NCBI GenBank assembly: GCA_964429235.1
Contig: CAYSAQ010000003.1
Coordinates: 1 to 64,000, forward strand
Origin: CAYSAQ01 sp964429235
GTDB lineage: Bacteria > Margulisbacteria > Riflemargulisbacteria > GWF2-35-9 > DYQY01
Direction: 5' to 3'
DNA length: 64,000 nucleotides
A program made the translations under genes and the position numbers. Below, piece after piece: positions 34,468 to 43,299 of the stretch; within the stretch, counting starts at the first letter, position 1, and each line of letters opens with the position of its first letter. The notes beneath the pieces are model-generated. The model saw only the letters and a list, made by a program, of their open reading frames with translations, had not been told where the DNA came from and searched no databases.

Positions 34468-35409
34468 ATGTTAAATATCAATATTGATTGGTTAGAAAAA
34501 AAAGAATTAATCACAGAAAAAAAAGTTCTCTTAAATGAACAGGACATCTCAACCTCCCAATTTCTTAACAAATACACAGTAGATTCTTATCTAGTTTTCT
34601 TGAAAAAAGGTAATGTTTTTGAGCTTAGTAAGGTTAGCGGAGTTGATAGTGACCTAGCTTATTCAGTAAAATTAGATAATAATAGTATCGTTTATTCAAT
34701 GTTAAAAGATAACAGTGGTCTTGTTTCCCAAAAAGATATTTTAGAATCTTGCAAAGAGAGTCTTCTGTTTCATAAAGAGGGAGCAGTGCTTTTACGAGAA
34801 GAGATAGAGTATTGGGAATCATTAGGATTAGCAAATTTCTACCCAGTTAGAGATAAAATACATGGATTTATGGGGTTTGTGGCTTTTTCATCATCTGATA
34901 GTAAAACAATTAATAAGAAGAAGTTAGGTAAATTCAAAGCATTTATTCAAGATAGCGTAAGGTACAAATACGAAGGAGCAGCTACTCGAATTAAAGATAG
35001 GGAGATAGTTGTTTATAAGAAATTCCATCAATTATTAGTAGATTTATTAAAAAGCAATAATGAGTCTGCAAGAGATGCTGTTTTTTTCTATTTCAAAGAG
35101 ATATTTAATGCTAGATCAGCAATAATGTATGTGGCTGAAGGTAAATATTTCGTGCCATTTAGATATAAAAATATATCATTTATAGCACCACTTAATAAAA
35201 CTGATTTTTCTTCAATTAAAAAAATACAAAAAATGAAGATTTCTAAAGACGGCTTATTAAGTAAAGAATTCGAATCCGGAGAAGTCATTATATGCAAGGT
35301 AACCAGGAATTTGATTATGGCTTTTAAGGCTGACAAATGTTGTGATGAATTAGATGAAGGCATGTTAGCTTCTAGTATTAGTATTTTGGAGAAGCATCTT
35401 AATGGTTAA
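34468..35409 (+). CDS. Unknown protein (313 aa) co-transcribed with pyrK-pyrD
   Basis: A 313-residue soluble protein that I do not recognise. The N-terminal 130 residues contain strand-rich sequence (SYLVFLKKGNVFELSKVSG) and the second half (about residues 180-300: YKKFHQLLVDLLKSNNESAR, then ARSAIMYVAEGKYFVPFRYK) is reminiscent of a GAF-like sensory fold with a missing part, which is only an impression. No cofactor motif is visible. It starts leaderless after a TAGAAT box and its stop overlaps the pyrK start by 8 bp, so it is the first gene of a pyrimidine operon. Co-expression with dihydroorotate dehydrogenase may be functional or incidental. Confidence 0.7.
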   Translation: MLNINIDWLEKKELITEKKVLLNEQDISTSQFLNKYTVDSYLVFLKKGNVFELSKVSGVDSDLAYSVKLDNNSIVYSMLKDNSGLVSQKDILESCKESLLFHKEGAVLLREEIEYWESLGLANFYPVRDKIHGFMGFVAFSSSDSKTINKKKLGKFKAFIQDSVRYKYEGAATRIKDREIVVYKKFHQLLVDLLKSNNESARDAVFFYFKEIFNARSAIMYVAEGKYFVPFRYKNISFIAPLNKTDFSSIKKIQKMKISKDGLLSKEFESGEVIICKVTRNLIMAFKADKCCDELDEGMLASSISILEKHLNG

Positions 35410-36139
35410 GCAAATAGAGAATGGTGAAATAGAATTTAATGCTCAAGTAGCAGATGGTATTTATCGATGTGATATTAAGCTACCTCAAATAGCAGCACAA
35501 GCTATGCCCGGTAATTTTGTAAATGTGTCAGTAAATGACAACTCAAAACTATTAAAACGTCCGTTTGGCATCCATGATGTTAATGGTCAATTTGTTAGTA
35601 TTTTGTACCGTACACGTGGTGCTGGCACAGGCCTTATGTCGAAGTTCTCTGCAGGTGATAAAGTCGATGTTATAGGCCCACTTGGGAATAGTTTTCCTGT
35701 ATGCAAAGACAAAAGAGTTCTTATCTTAGGTGGTGGAATGGGGATTGCTCCAGTATTTTTTTTAGAGAAAGAATTGAGCAAGAAAAATGATGTCACTACT
35801 TTGTACGCTGTAAAGTCTAAACAAGAGTTAGTAGATTTGAATGTTTCTCATTTATTAGTGCATGTGGACGAAGAAGCAGGTGGCTTTGTTATTGATAAAT
35901 TAGAGAAAGTTATTTCTGATAATAAAATAGATATTATTTATACGTGTGGCCCAGATATTATGATGAAGAGTGCCGCTTCTATTGCGAAAAGCGTGGGCGT
36001 AGAGACAATCGCCTCATTAGAGGCAAGAATGGCCTGTGGTTTTGGTGCATGTGTAGGATGTGTTGTTGAAACAATTAATGGATTAAAAAAGGTTTGTGTT
36101 GATGGCCCAGTATTTAGGGCGGAGGACGTATGGGCTTAG
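35402..36139 (+). CDS. pyrK: Dihydroorotate dehydrogenase electron transfer subunit PyrK
   Basis: The 245-residue FAD/2Fe-2S subunit passes electrons from dihydroorotate (through PyrD) to NAD. The FAD-binding motif is LKRPFGIHDV, with VSILYRTRGAGTGLMS; the NAD-binding glycine motif is VLILGGGMGIAP (about residues 102-113). The cluster cysteines are MACGFGACVGCVVE and a later VCVDGP, the standard arrangement of four Cys. It is encoded directly before pyrD with a 10-bp overlap, as in the heterotetrameric class 1B enzymes of Firmicutes and other anaerobes. Confidence 0.95.
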   Translation: MVKQIENGEIEFNAQVADGIYRCDIKLPQIAAQAMPGNFVNVSVNDNSKLLKRPFGIHDVNGQFVSILYRTRGAGTGLMSKFSAGDKVDVIGPLGNSFPVCKDKRVLILGGGMGIAPVFFLEKELSKKNDVTTLYAVKSKQELVDLNVSHLLVHVDEEAGGFVIDKLEKVISDNKIDIIYTCGPDIMMKSAASIAKSVGVETIASLEARMACGFGACVGCVVETINGLKKVCVDGPVFRAEDVWA

Positions 36140-37032
36140 AAGTTAACTTAGGGAAACTAAAATTACAAAACCCGATTACAACAGCATCTGGCTGTTTCGG
36201 ATACGGGACGGATTTTGACGATTTTATGGATTTGGATACACTGGGCGCTATTACGCTAAAAAGCCTGACATTGAAGCCAAGAGAGGGCAATCCAACGCCA
36301 AGAGTAGCAGAGACACCATCTGGAATGATGAATTCTATTGGTCTGGCTAATTGTGGAATAAATGAGTTTGTAGATATTAAGCTTCCTGCAATAAAGAACT
36401 TAAAAAAAGTAAAAGTTATAGCAAATATCGCGGGGCATACTATTGAAGAGAATGCAGAGTTAGCAGAGACACTTGATGCACAGGAAAGAGTAGATGCAAT
36501 AGAGCTAAATATTTCTTGTCCGAATGTAGATGCTGGAGGGCTAGCTTTCTGCCAAGATATGAATCAATTGAAAATATTGATGAGAGAAGTGAGAGCAAAA
36601 ACTAATAAACCACTTATAGTTAAGCTTGCTGTTAATGTTCCAGATATTGTTTCCTTGGCACAGGAATGTGAACAAGCAGGAGCAGATATTTTGTCTATGA
36701 TAAATACTGTTACAGGTATTGAGGTAGATATAGAAAAAAGAAAATTATTTTTCAGCAGAGGATATGCAGGCTTAAGCGGTCCAGCTATAAGACCAATAGC
36801 TTTGAAAGCTGTGTATGATGTATCTCGGGTTGTTAAGCTTCCTATTATTGGGATGGGTGGGATCGCAACAATTGAAGACGTCGTGAAATTCATGATGGTA
36901 GGAGCAACTGCTGTTTCAATAGGTATGATGAATTTTGTTGAACCAGATATCTCCCAAAGACTAGCCAAAGGGTTAGCTGAATACTTATCTCAGCGCAAGA
37001 TGACTATTAAAGATCTTGTACTTGCTGATTAA
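36130..37032 (+). CDS. pyrD: Dihydroorotate dehydrogenase class 1B catalytic subunit PyrD
   Basis: The 300-residue FMN-dependent TIM barrel oxidises dihydroorotate to orotate. N-terminal ITTASGCFGYGTDF, the catalytic-cysteine loop ELNISCPNVDAGG (about residues 123-135), the Lys-containing VKLAVNV and the phosphate-binding IIGMGGIATIEDVVKFMMVGA are intact. The class 1B identity follows from the catalytic Cys (Ser in class 2) and the adjacent pyrK. With carB at 7.5 kb these are the only pyrimidine genes in the window. The next gene begins 35 bp later with its own CGATATATT box. Confidence 0.97.
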   Translation: MGLEVNLGKLKLQNPITTASGCFGYGTDFDDFMDLDTLGAITLKSLTLKPREGNPTPRVAETPSGMMNSIGLANCGINEFVDIKLPAIKNLKKVKVIANIAGHTIEENAELAETLDAQERVDAIELNISCPNVDAGGLAFCQDMNQLKILMREVRAKTNKPLIVKLAVNVPDIVSLAQECEQAGADILSMINTVTGIEVDIEKRKLFFSRGYAGLSGPAIRPIALKAVYDVSRVVKLPIIGMGGIATIEDVVKFMMVGATAVSIGMMNFVEPDISQRLAKGLAEYLSQRKMTIKDLVLAD

Positions 37033-37053
37033 CAGCAACAAAACGCTCTCCCT

Positions 37054-37070
37054 TCCGATATATTAATATG
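37054..37070 (+). promoter_or_regulatory. Start-proximal box CGATATATT-N3-ATG
   Basis: CCGATATATT ends 3 nt before ATG 37068, the same geometry as at 10763, 28766 (minus) and 59273. The CCGATA form matches a sigma-28 -10 core best of the four, but no TAAAG -35 box is at the expected distance. Confidence 0.5.
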
Positions 37071-38111
37071 AGAAACAAAATTGTATCAATTTCCTTTGTG
37101 CCAACAGGCAGGGATATTCCTATTCTAGCAGCAAAATACTTTGCTGATGTTTCAGAAGCTAGAGTAGATAGTTCTGCTATTTTAAAGGTTTCTAAAGATA
37201 TGGATTATTGCGGAGTTAAGCTGCTCAAGGATTCTTTAATTGTTTTTATAAATGAAAGCACCTCATTGGTTCTAACTCATGGAAGACACAAAATAAAAAA
37301 TGGATTCCTATCAGCTGGCACAGTAATGGTCTTTAGCGGTGAACAATTATATAAAGCAAAACCTCTATATTTATCTTCTATTAATGGACTAGATTTTAAA
37401 GCGGGTGAGTGGATTTGGTTCCATGAAGATCAAAGTTTATCATCTGGAACGATGAATGATGTTACGTTGATTGAAGGATATCTGCTGGAAGATGAAAGTT
37501 ATGTTCATTTTTATAAGAATGGTGCTCTTGAGTCAGGAAAGTTAGCTATGAAAACAACAATACAAGGAACAGAGTTTCCTCCTTGTACTTTATTTGAGAG
37601 GAATGAGGCAGGTATCATTACTCAAGTAAGTACGGAAACAGATATCAAAATAGGCGACTATTTGTTTGCTAAGAATTATGGGTTATGGTTTCACCTGAAT
37701 GGGCAGGTTAAGTATGGGACAATATCTGCGCCACAAAAGGTGAACGGTATTAATTTTCCAGCTGAAACAGAATTTACTTTTGATGATGAGGGAATCTGCA
37801 CTCAGGCAGATGTGGATGAATTTGTTTTTAGAGATGCAGGTAAAGAATATCCGCTTTTTCTTGAAGAAGCTGAACTGAATAATACAGTAATAAGATTAGC
37901 TCAGCTATATGTATATGGCCAAGTTACTACAGGTGAGGAATTTAGCTATAAAGGTGTAGTTTATCCAGCAGGTAGCAGATGTAGTTTTGATGGTGATAAT
38001 CATGTTGAGAATATTTATGTGCCAACCAGCTTGAAAACGCAAAAGAAAACATACCCAGCCGGAACTGAGTTTTGGTTTCGACCTTCTGGCACACCCTATG
38101 TTCCAAAATAA
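37068..38111 (+). CDS. Repeat protein (347 aa) with G-x-x-FPA-type repeats
   Basis: A 347-residue soluble protein of unknown function built largely from strand-rich repeats of about 45-60 residues, recognisable as INGLDFKAGEWIWFHEDQ, IQGTEFPPCTLFERNEAG, VNGINFPAETEFTFDDEG, YKGVVYPAGSRCSFDGD and KKTYPAGTEFWFRPSG, each usually preceded by a [WV]-x-F-x-x-NG strand. The pattern is reminiscent of MORN/YwqK-type antitoxin repeats, yet is not a clear match. The N-terminus MRNKIVSISFVP is the conserved start shared with three other loci. No signal peptide is apparent. Predicted to be a separately regulated single gene; the MBL gene follows 39 bp later with its own weak -10 sequence. Confidence 0.72.
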   Translation: MRNKIVSISFVPTGRDIPILAAKYFADVSEARVDSSAILKVSKDMDYCGVKLLKDSLIVFINESTSLVLTHGRHKIKNGFLSAGTVMVFSGEQLYKAKPLYLSSINGLDFKAGEWIWFHEDQSLSSGTMNDVTLIEGYLLEDESYVHFYKNGALESGKLAMKTTIQGTEFPPCTLFERNEAGIITQVSTETDIKIGDYLFAKNYGLWFHLNGQVKYGTISAPQKVNGINFPAETEFTFDDEGICTQADVDEFVFRDAGKEYPLFLEEAELNNTVIRLAQLYVYGQVTTGEEFSYKGVVYPAGSRCSFDGDNHVENIYVPTSLKTQKKTYPAGTEFWFRPSGTPYVPK

Positions 38112-38150
38112 ATAATTGAGATTAATTAGTTTTTATAAGAGAATGAGTAT

Positions 38151-38945
38151 ATGAGTTTGCAGCTTACTTTATTAGGAACAGGAACTTCTGACGGTGTGCC
38201 ATTAATTGGCTGCCAATGTGCTGTTTGCACTAGTGATAATCCCAAAAATAAAAGGTTAAGAACTTCGGCCTGGGTTCATAACGAAGATCAATCTATAAGC
38301 ATTTTGATTGATTGTGGGCCAGATTTTAGAAGTCAGGCATTGAAGCACGGAATCAAAAGAGTTGATGCTGTCCTAGTTACACATACACATTGGGATCACA
38401 TTGCCGGAATGGATGATTTGCGTCCACTTGCTCTTAGAGTAGGTGATTATATTCGTGGGAATAAGATAGATATTTATATAGAAGACAATTTAGTAGATAG
38501 CCTTAAGCGCCCATTTTCATATATTTTTGGAGATGCAAATCAAATAGGTGGAGGGGTTCCTGCCGTAGAGATTATATGTCTGATAGAGGATCAAGTATTT
38601 TATATCAAAGGTGTTCGTATTGAGCCATTGAGAGTAATGCATGGAACCCTTAGTATTTTTGGATTTTCTTTTAATAACTTGTCGTATATTACAGATGCTA
38701 GTGAAGTTCCTCAAAAGACTATGAATATAATTACTGGCAAGAAGCATTTAGTAATAAATGCACTTATGCATTCTAAGCATCCAACGCATTTGAATATTGC
38801 TCAAAGTGTTGAGCTAATAACAAAAGTTGGTGTAGGTAACTCCTATTTAGTTCATACAACGCATGATATAGAGTATACAAAAGTAAATGCAGCGTTGCCA
38901 GATAATATTCAAGTTGCTTATGATGGAATGAATATTAGTTTATAG
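38151..38945 (+). CDS. Metallo-beta-lactamase fold hydrolase, PhnP-like
   Basis: A 264-residue MBL-fold hydrolase. The first zinc-binding motif is VTHTHWDHIAGMDDLRPL (HxHxDH, about residues 76-93), and an N-terminal cysteine cluster GCQCAVCTSDNPKNKR matches the structural zinc site of PhnP and related phosphoribosyl cyclic phosphodiesterases. Later His residues HGTLSIFGF and LVHTTHDIEY complete the metal site. PhnP acts in phosphonate breakdown, but no phn genes are here; the family also includes lipoate-linked and unknown-function members, so the substrate is uncertain. A TATAAG lies 11 nt before the ATG. Confidence 0.87.
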   Translation: MSLQLTLLGTGTSDGVPLIGCQCAVCTSDNPKNKRLRTSAWVHNEDQSISILIDCGPDFRSQALKHGIKRVDAVLVTHTHWDHIAGMDDLRPLALRVGDYIRGNKIDIYIEDNLVDSLKRPFSYIFGDANQIGGGVPAVEIICLIEDQVFYIKGVRIEPLRVMHGTLSIFGFSFNNLSYITDASEVPQKTMNIITGKKHLVINALMHSKHPTHLNIAQSVELITKVGVGNSYLVHTTHDIEYTKVNAALPDNIQVAYDGMNISL

Positions 38946-39014
38946 TAGAACCATTGTCGCTAGCGCTTCTTTTCACTACAATTAAATAAGGGTTTATCGA
39001 ATTAGGAGGGGAAG

Positions 39015-39734
39015 ATGAAAAAAATAGTAGTAGTGCTATGTGTTTTATTATTAAGTAATGCTTATGCATTTATGATGCATTTAAATAATTCTGTATTAAC
39101 ACCAACGGGGAATGGTTCAAGACAAGCTTGTTTGATTGTAAATAATAACGACAGGTTGTTGCCAGTAGAGCTATATGTAGCGAAAAGGAGCTATTCTTTA
39201 TATGGGCAAGAGAATATTAAGGAAGTAGAAGATGAATTTTTAATCATTCCTCAACAATTGTTATTAAAGCCAGGTGAAGAAAGAATAGTAAATATAATTT
39301 GGAATGGTGATAAAGAGTTGGTATCAGAACAAGCTTATCGTCTTATAGGAGAAGAGTTTCCTGTTCCTGATGATTTATCTGGAGATAAGAAAAAGAACGC
39401 AAAGGTTAATATCAAGTTGCTTGTGAAAAATATGAGGGCTATGTATGTTGGACCTGAAGATTCAAAGGCAGATATAGTTCTAGAAGAAAAATTTAAAATT
39501 GATGTGAATAGAAAGAAGCTAAGTTTTACATTAAACAATCAAGGAACTGCGCATAAGATAGTTAAGGAAATGGTCCTTAATCTAAAGTCTGACAATAAAC
39601 AGACGAAGGTAAATGTTAGCCAATATATAGGTAATATAAATTTGTTAGCAAAAGAGAAAAGAATATTTATTATCCCATATCCAGATGGAATGCCTTATGA
39701 GAATGTTGGGTTAGAGCTACTATTAGCTGACTAG
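39015..39734 (+). CDS. Pilus assembly chaperone, PapD-like
   Basis: A 239-residue periplasmic chaperone for the adjacent usher. A signal peptide (MKKIVVVLCVLLLSNAYAF) precedes an immunoglobulin-like domain with the chaperone signatures RQACLIVNNNDRLLPVELYVAKR and FLIIPQQLLLKPGEERIVNIIW, the latter being the family's PP.-L-PG..Q.-R strand. The C-terminal domain is shorter than in PapD, and the overall style is closer to archaic/alternate systems. The Shine-Dalgarno AGGAGGGG is strong. It is the first gene of the chaperone-usher-subunit operon; the usher starts 5 bp after the stop. Confidence 0.82.
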   Translation: MKKIVVVLCVLLLSNAYAFMMHLNNSVLTPTGNGSRQACLIVNNNDRLLPVELYVAKRSYSLYGQENIKEVEDEFLIIPQQLLLKPGEERIVNIIWNGDKELVSEQAYRLIGEEFPVPDDLSGDKKKNAKVNIKLLVKNMRAMYVGPEDSKADIVLEEKFKIDVNRKKLSFTLNNQGTAHKIVKEMVLNLKSDNKQTKVNVSQYIGNINLLAKEKRIFIIPYPDGMPYENVGLELLLAD

Positions 39735-39739
39735 TTGTT

Positions 39740-42349
39740 GTGATTTTAAACAAAACAAGAAGTATATTTTTCTGCATAATTAGTATTATTATGCTCTTTG
39801 GGTTTTCATTAGCAGAAGAACCAATTATTTCTTCTGCTCAGAGCTATGAAGCTTTATTTGAAAAGATATTTGGACATAAACCAGAAAGGGAGTGTTTCTC
39901 TGTAGCTATGGACTTGTTTTGGGACGGTCATAGATTGGGAGAGATATCTGTGGATGTTCCCTCTTATGGAGAAGAGTACAAAGTATACAGCAAAGAATTC
40001 TTGTATGTTGTAAAAGATAGAATCAATCCAGAAGTATATTCGATACTAAGTCAGAATATGCAGGGCGATCAGTATTTAGCGATAAGTTTGAATAGTCTTA
40101 GCTTAGATGTATACGTTGATCAGATTACTCGGAAGTTTAATGTGTCTTCTCCAGTTGTTTACAGAGATACTACGGTAGTAGACTTGCAAGATTATGAAGG
40201 GAAAGGCCTTTATGCAGAAGTCTTAGAGCCAAATGATTTATTAGCTTATATAAATTTTGAGTGGGAATGGGAGAATAGTTCTTATGGAATAGTAAGAGGT
40301 TTTCGTCATGAGCCTGTTTTTGTAATGGGAGATTACTCAATGAGTGGAGTTATAAGCCAGAAGGCAACATTGGGACAGAGTCCAGAAGTAGAAAGATTTC
40401 AAATATACAAGGATGATTATGAGAATAATGAGAGTATTGTTTTAGGTGATTATAATCCTGACAATGAACAAGACAACTATGACTATAGCTTTGTAGGACT
40501 GTTTAACAAGAGAGAGTTTTCTTTTGACCCAGAAGTCAATAAGTATCCGAAAGAAACATATAGTCTTATGGTTACACGGGATCAGTATATTGATTTGTTT
40601 ATTAATGATGTCTTTTATGATTCTTTATATTTTAAAGATGGCAAATATAAGATAGTAAATTTCCCATTACAAAAAGGATTAAACAAAATAGAGTTTGTTC
40701 GGCACAGTGATGGGGATAGTGGTGATATACGAGAACTAGCTTGGATGATTAGAGATACAAATTTATTAGCAAAGGGCTTAAATGAGTTTAGTTATGGAGC
40801 AGGGATACCATTTGGATTAATAGATAATAAAAGAGATTTTAGAAAAGCAGTATACGCACATTTATATTATCAGCAGGGCATAGATAAGTATAGTACAGTC
40901 GGAGGTGTTTTTCAGGGCTCAGTATATGGCAATCAGAGACATTATTTAACAGGGGCACATTGGTATTTAGCAACAGGATTAGGTTTGTTTAGATCTGGCA
41001 TAAAAGGTTGTTATTTAGATGGAAGGTTAGGAGGGAAAGGATCTATTTCTTTATCTTCCTATTCAAATGGCTGGCTAACTAATCATAATATACAAACGGC
41101 ACTTACTCATACGGGTAAGGATTATAGAGATATAAACCCATATGGGGCAGCTGTTGCTACAAATGATATGACTTTGTTGCAGCTTGTTGATTATTACAAG
41201 CTTGGTCGTTCATATTATTTAACCCTAGAAAGTCAGCTTTCTATAAAGCAAGGTGCTTATGACAGTGGAAGAGTATTAGCCGGGGTTATTGTGAATTGGG
41301 GTAATTTACGAGCGAAGGCAGCAATTGGTGCTGAGGACGATACAGTAGCCGCTATTAATAAAATATATAAAGGAACTCTTACTTATTATTTGCCAATGGA
41401 TGATTGGAATGGATTTGTAAAAATCTTCATAAAAGATGGCTGGAAGAATTCAGCTGAAAACAAGTCTTTATTATTTGGATTAGAGTTGAGAGAGGAATCT
41501 TTGTTTGTAAGACAAGCTTCGGATATCTTGAATGCTTCGAATTCACTTGAGGCTAAGCTAGAGGGGGAGAACAGAGATTTTATTATAGATAGTTCTTTTG
41601 ATATTACGGATGAAGACTCCAGATACCAAGTTAATGGTTTTTATAAGACAGGTGATCACACAGTAAAAGCTGGAATAGAGAATAGAGCTGATTTATCAGA
41701 TCAGACATTGGAATATTACTATGATAGTGAGTATATGCAATTAGATTTATTGCATAGTCAGTCAGCTCAGCAGCGCGCAAAGCTAAGGACTACATTGGTT
41801 ATGATTGATGGTCTGGCAATTTTATCTAGGCCAATTAAAAATAATTTTGTTATTTCAACATTTAAAGATAACCATAATACAGAAGAGATTTGGTGGAAAC
41901 AGAAAGGCATAGGAGCTGCTCCTGTTAATAATGTTTTGACTAATTTTAACCAGTATCGAGATTCTTCAGTTTATATTGATACTCATAGATTGCCATTTGC
42001 AACGGTTGTTGAGCCTTCGATTATAAGAGTACGCCCGGAAAGATATAGTGGTTATCACGTTAGTTTGAAAAAGAGTAAAGAGATACTTGTTTATGGTAAG
42101 TTGCTAGATAAGAATAGCCAAGCATATAAGTATGTTACAGGAAAAATTGTTCCATATGATGGAGAAGAAAATAAGCCTATTAGCTTCATAACTAATAGAA
42201 ACGGGATATTCCAAATATTAAAGTTGAAAGCTGGTAGATATGTATTAAAAATTGATGGTAATAGTAATAATCTGAAGCAGATAGTTGTGCCAAAGTCTGC
42301 TGAGAATATATATAATTTAGGAAAGATAGAGCTAGGAGGGGTGAGATGA
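39740..42349 (+). CDS. Fimbrial outer membrane usher
   Basis: An 869-residue outer membrane pore that receives chaperone-bound subunits and assembles them into a pilus. It has a signal peptide (SIFFCIISIIMLFGFSLAEE), an N-terminal periplasmic domain (about residues 30-160), then a long strand-rich beta-barrel region with alternating aromatic residues, a plug-like stretch (about 260-340, KETYSLMVTRDQYIDLFIND) and C-terminal domains ending in a carboxypeptidase-regulatory-like fold (ISFITNRNGIFQILKLKAGRYVLKID). Start is GTG 39740, five bases after the chaperone stop, without a clear Shine-Dalgarno, suggesting coupling. Overall length (869) fits the usher family (800-900). It proves the cell has an outer membrane. 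Confidence 0.85.
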   Translation: MILNKTRSIFFCIISIIMLFGFSLAEEPIISSAQSYEALFEKIFGHKPERECFSVAMDLFWDGHRLGEISVDVPSYGEEYKVYSKEFLYVVKDRINPEVYSILSQNMQGDQYLAISLNSLSLDVYVDQITRKFNVSSPVVYRDTTVVDLQDYEGKGLYAEVLEPNDLLAYINFEWEWENSSYGIVRGFRHEPVFVMGDYSMSGVISQKATLGQSPEVERFQIYKDDYENNESIVLGDYNPDNEQDNYDYSFVGLFNKREFSFDPEVNKYPKETYSLMVTRDQYIDLFINDVFYDSLYFKDGKYKIVNFPLQKGLNKIEFVRHSDGDSGDIRELAWMIRDTNLLAKGLNEFSYGAGIPFGLIDNKRDFRKAVYAHLYYQQGIDKYSTVGGVFQGSVYGNQRHYLTGAHWYLATGLGLFRSGIKGCYLDGRLGGKGSISLSSYSNGWLTNHNIQTALTHTGKDYRDINPYGAAVATNDMTLLQLVDYYKLGRSYYLTLESQLSIKQGAYDSGRVLAGVIVNWGNLRAKAAIGAEDDTVAAINKIYKGTLTYYLPMDDWNGFVKIFIKDGWKNSAENKSLLFGLELREESLFVRQASDILNASNSLEAKLEGENRDFIIDSSFDITDEDSRYQVNGFYKTGDHTVKAGIENRADLSDQTLEYYYDSEYMQLDLLHSQSAQQRAKLRTTLVMIDGLAILSRPIKNNFVISTFKDNHNTEEIWWKQKGIGAAPVNNVLTNFNQYRDSSVYIDTHRLPFATVVEPSIIRVRPERYSGYHVSLKKSKEILVYGKLLDKNSQAYKYVTGKIVPYDGEENKPISFITNRNGIFQILKLKAGRYVLKIDGNSNNLKQIVVPKSAENIYNLGKIELGGVR

Positions 42350-43257
42350 GAAAATATGTAGTTGTATTAATGTTATTCATTGGTTGTTCTTTTGCAATAA
42401 ATCAGCTTAAGCATTTAACAGAAATCAATGTGCTGGGGTCGAAGGATATGGGCTATGATGCATTGCAGACAGATGGATATGTGCAAAAAGTGAGATTGCC
42501 AATATCTCTTGCTGTAACAGAAAACTATTTTTTGTTGATAGAGAAAAAGGATCTAAGTATAAGAAAAAGATATGCTGAAAATGCTAATGGAGAAAAGATT
42601 TCTTATTATTTTTCTGAAATAGAAAATGATTTTGCCAGGGAAGAAGTAGATGAATTTATTATTTCAGTTACACAGCTAGATTCATTAGGCTCTCATTCGT
42701 TTGATGTTTTGATTTATCCTTCTGAGGTAGAATTTTATATTAAATTATTATCAGGACAACTCGTGTCACCTGGAGATTATTTCGATGAAGTATATTTGCA
42801 CCTTTATAAAGGCACTCCATCGTTAGTTGATACTTGGGAGCAGGTGGATAGTAAGAGAATTATGGTTAAAGTTAGAGTTAGGTCTGTAACAAGAATTGAG
42901 CTTGTTGATAGAGAATTAAATATGGAATATATTTCTTTATTGAGGGGGCAAAATTATGGTTTCAATGTTCTTTCCAATATCCCTTATAAGTTAATGATTG
43001 AGTCTAGTATTACTGCTGTGGAAGACACCGAGGCTGCAATTGGTGGACACCGTCCATCTCTGAGTGTAAAGATAGATACTACAAATTATGTTTTAAAAAG
43101 CGGAGGAGCTTTAGTTTGGGATGCTCAGCAGCCAACAAGTATTAGTGGTAAGGATACTGATATGCTTATAAAGATTCTTCCAGATGCTAACCAGTCGTTT
43201 CTTTATAAGGTTGATGGGAATATTAGTATTTCTGTGTTTCCAGATAAGGAAGAATAA
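42346..43257 (+). CDS. Putative pilus subunit/adhesin (SCPU-like) of the usher operon
   Basis: A 303-residue exported protein with a signal peptide (MRKYVVVLMLFIGCSFA). The remainder is all strand; LVSPGDYFDEVYLHLYKG (about residues 137-154) resembles the G-x-Y-x-D-x-V motif that ends spore-coat-U-like (SCPU) and other donor-strand pilin domains, and a second domain of similar type follows (from about residue 165 on). It may therefore be a two-domain tip adhesin. It starts inside the usher stop codon region (4-bp overlap). No separate major pilin of about 150 residues follows within the operon; the next gene is on the other strand, so the major subunit, if any, is elsewhere or this is the only subunit. 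Confidence 0.72.
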   Translation: MRKYVVVLMLFIGCSFAINQLKHLTEINVLGSKDMGYDALQTDGYVQKVRLPISLAVTENYFLLIEKKDLSIRKRYAENANGEKISYYFSEIENDFAREEVDEFIISVTQLDSLGSHSFDVLIYPSEVEFYIKLLSGQLVSPGDYFDEVYLHLYKGTPSLVDTWEQVDSKRIMVKVRVRSVTRIELVDRELNMEYISLLRGQNYGFNVLSNIPYKLMIESSITAVEDTEAAIGGHRPSLSVKIDTTNYVLKSGGALVWDAQQPTSISGKDTDMLIKILPDANQSFLYKVDGNISISVFPDKEE

Positions 43258-43299
43258 GTTCTCTGTGAGATCAAGAAAATGATTAATTGTAAGTGAAGT

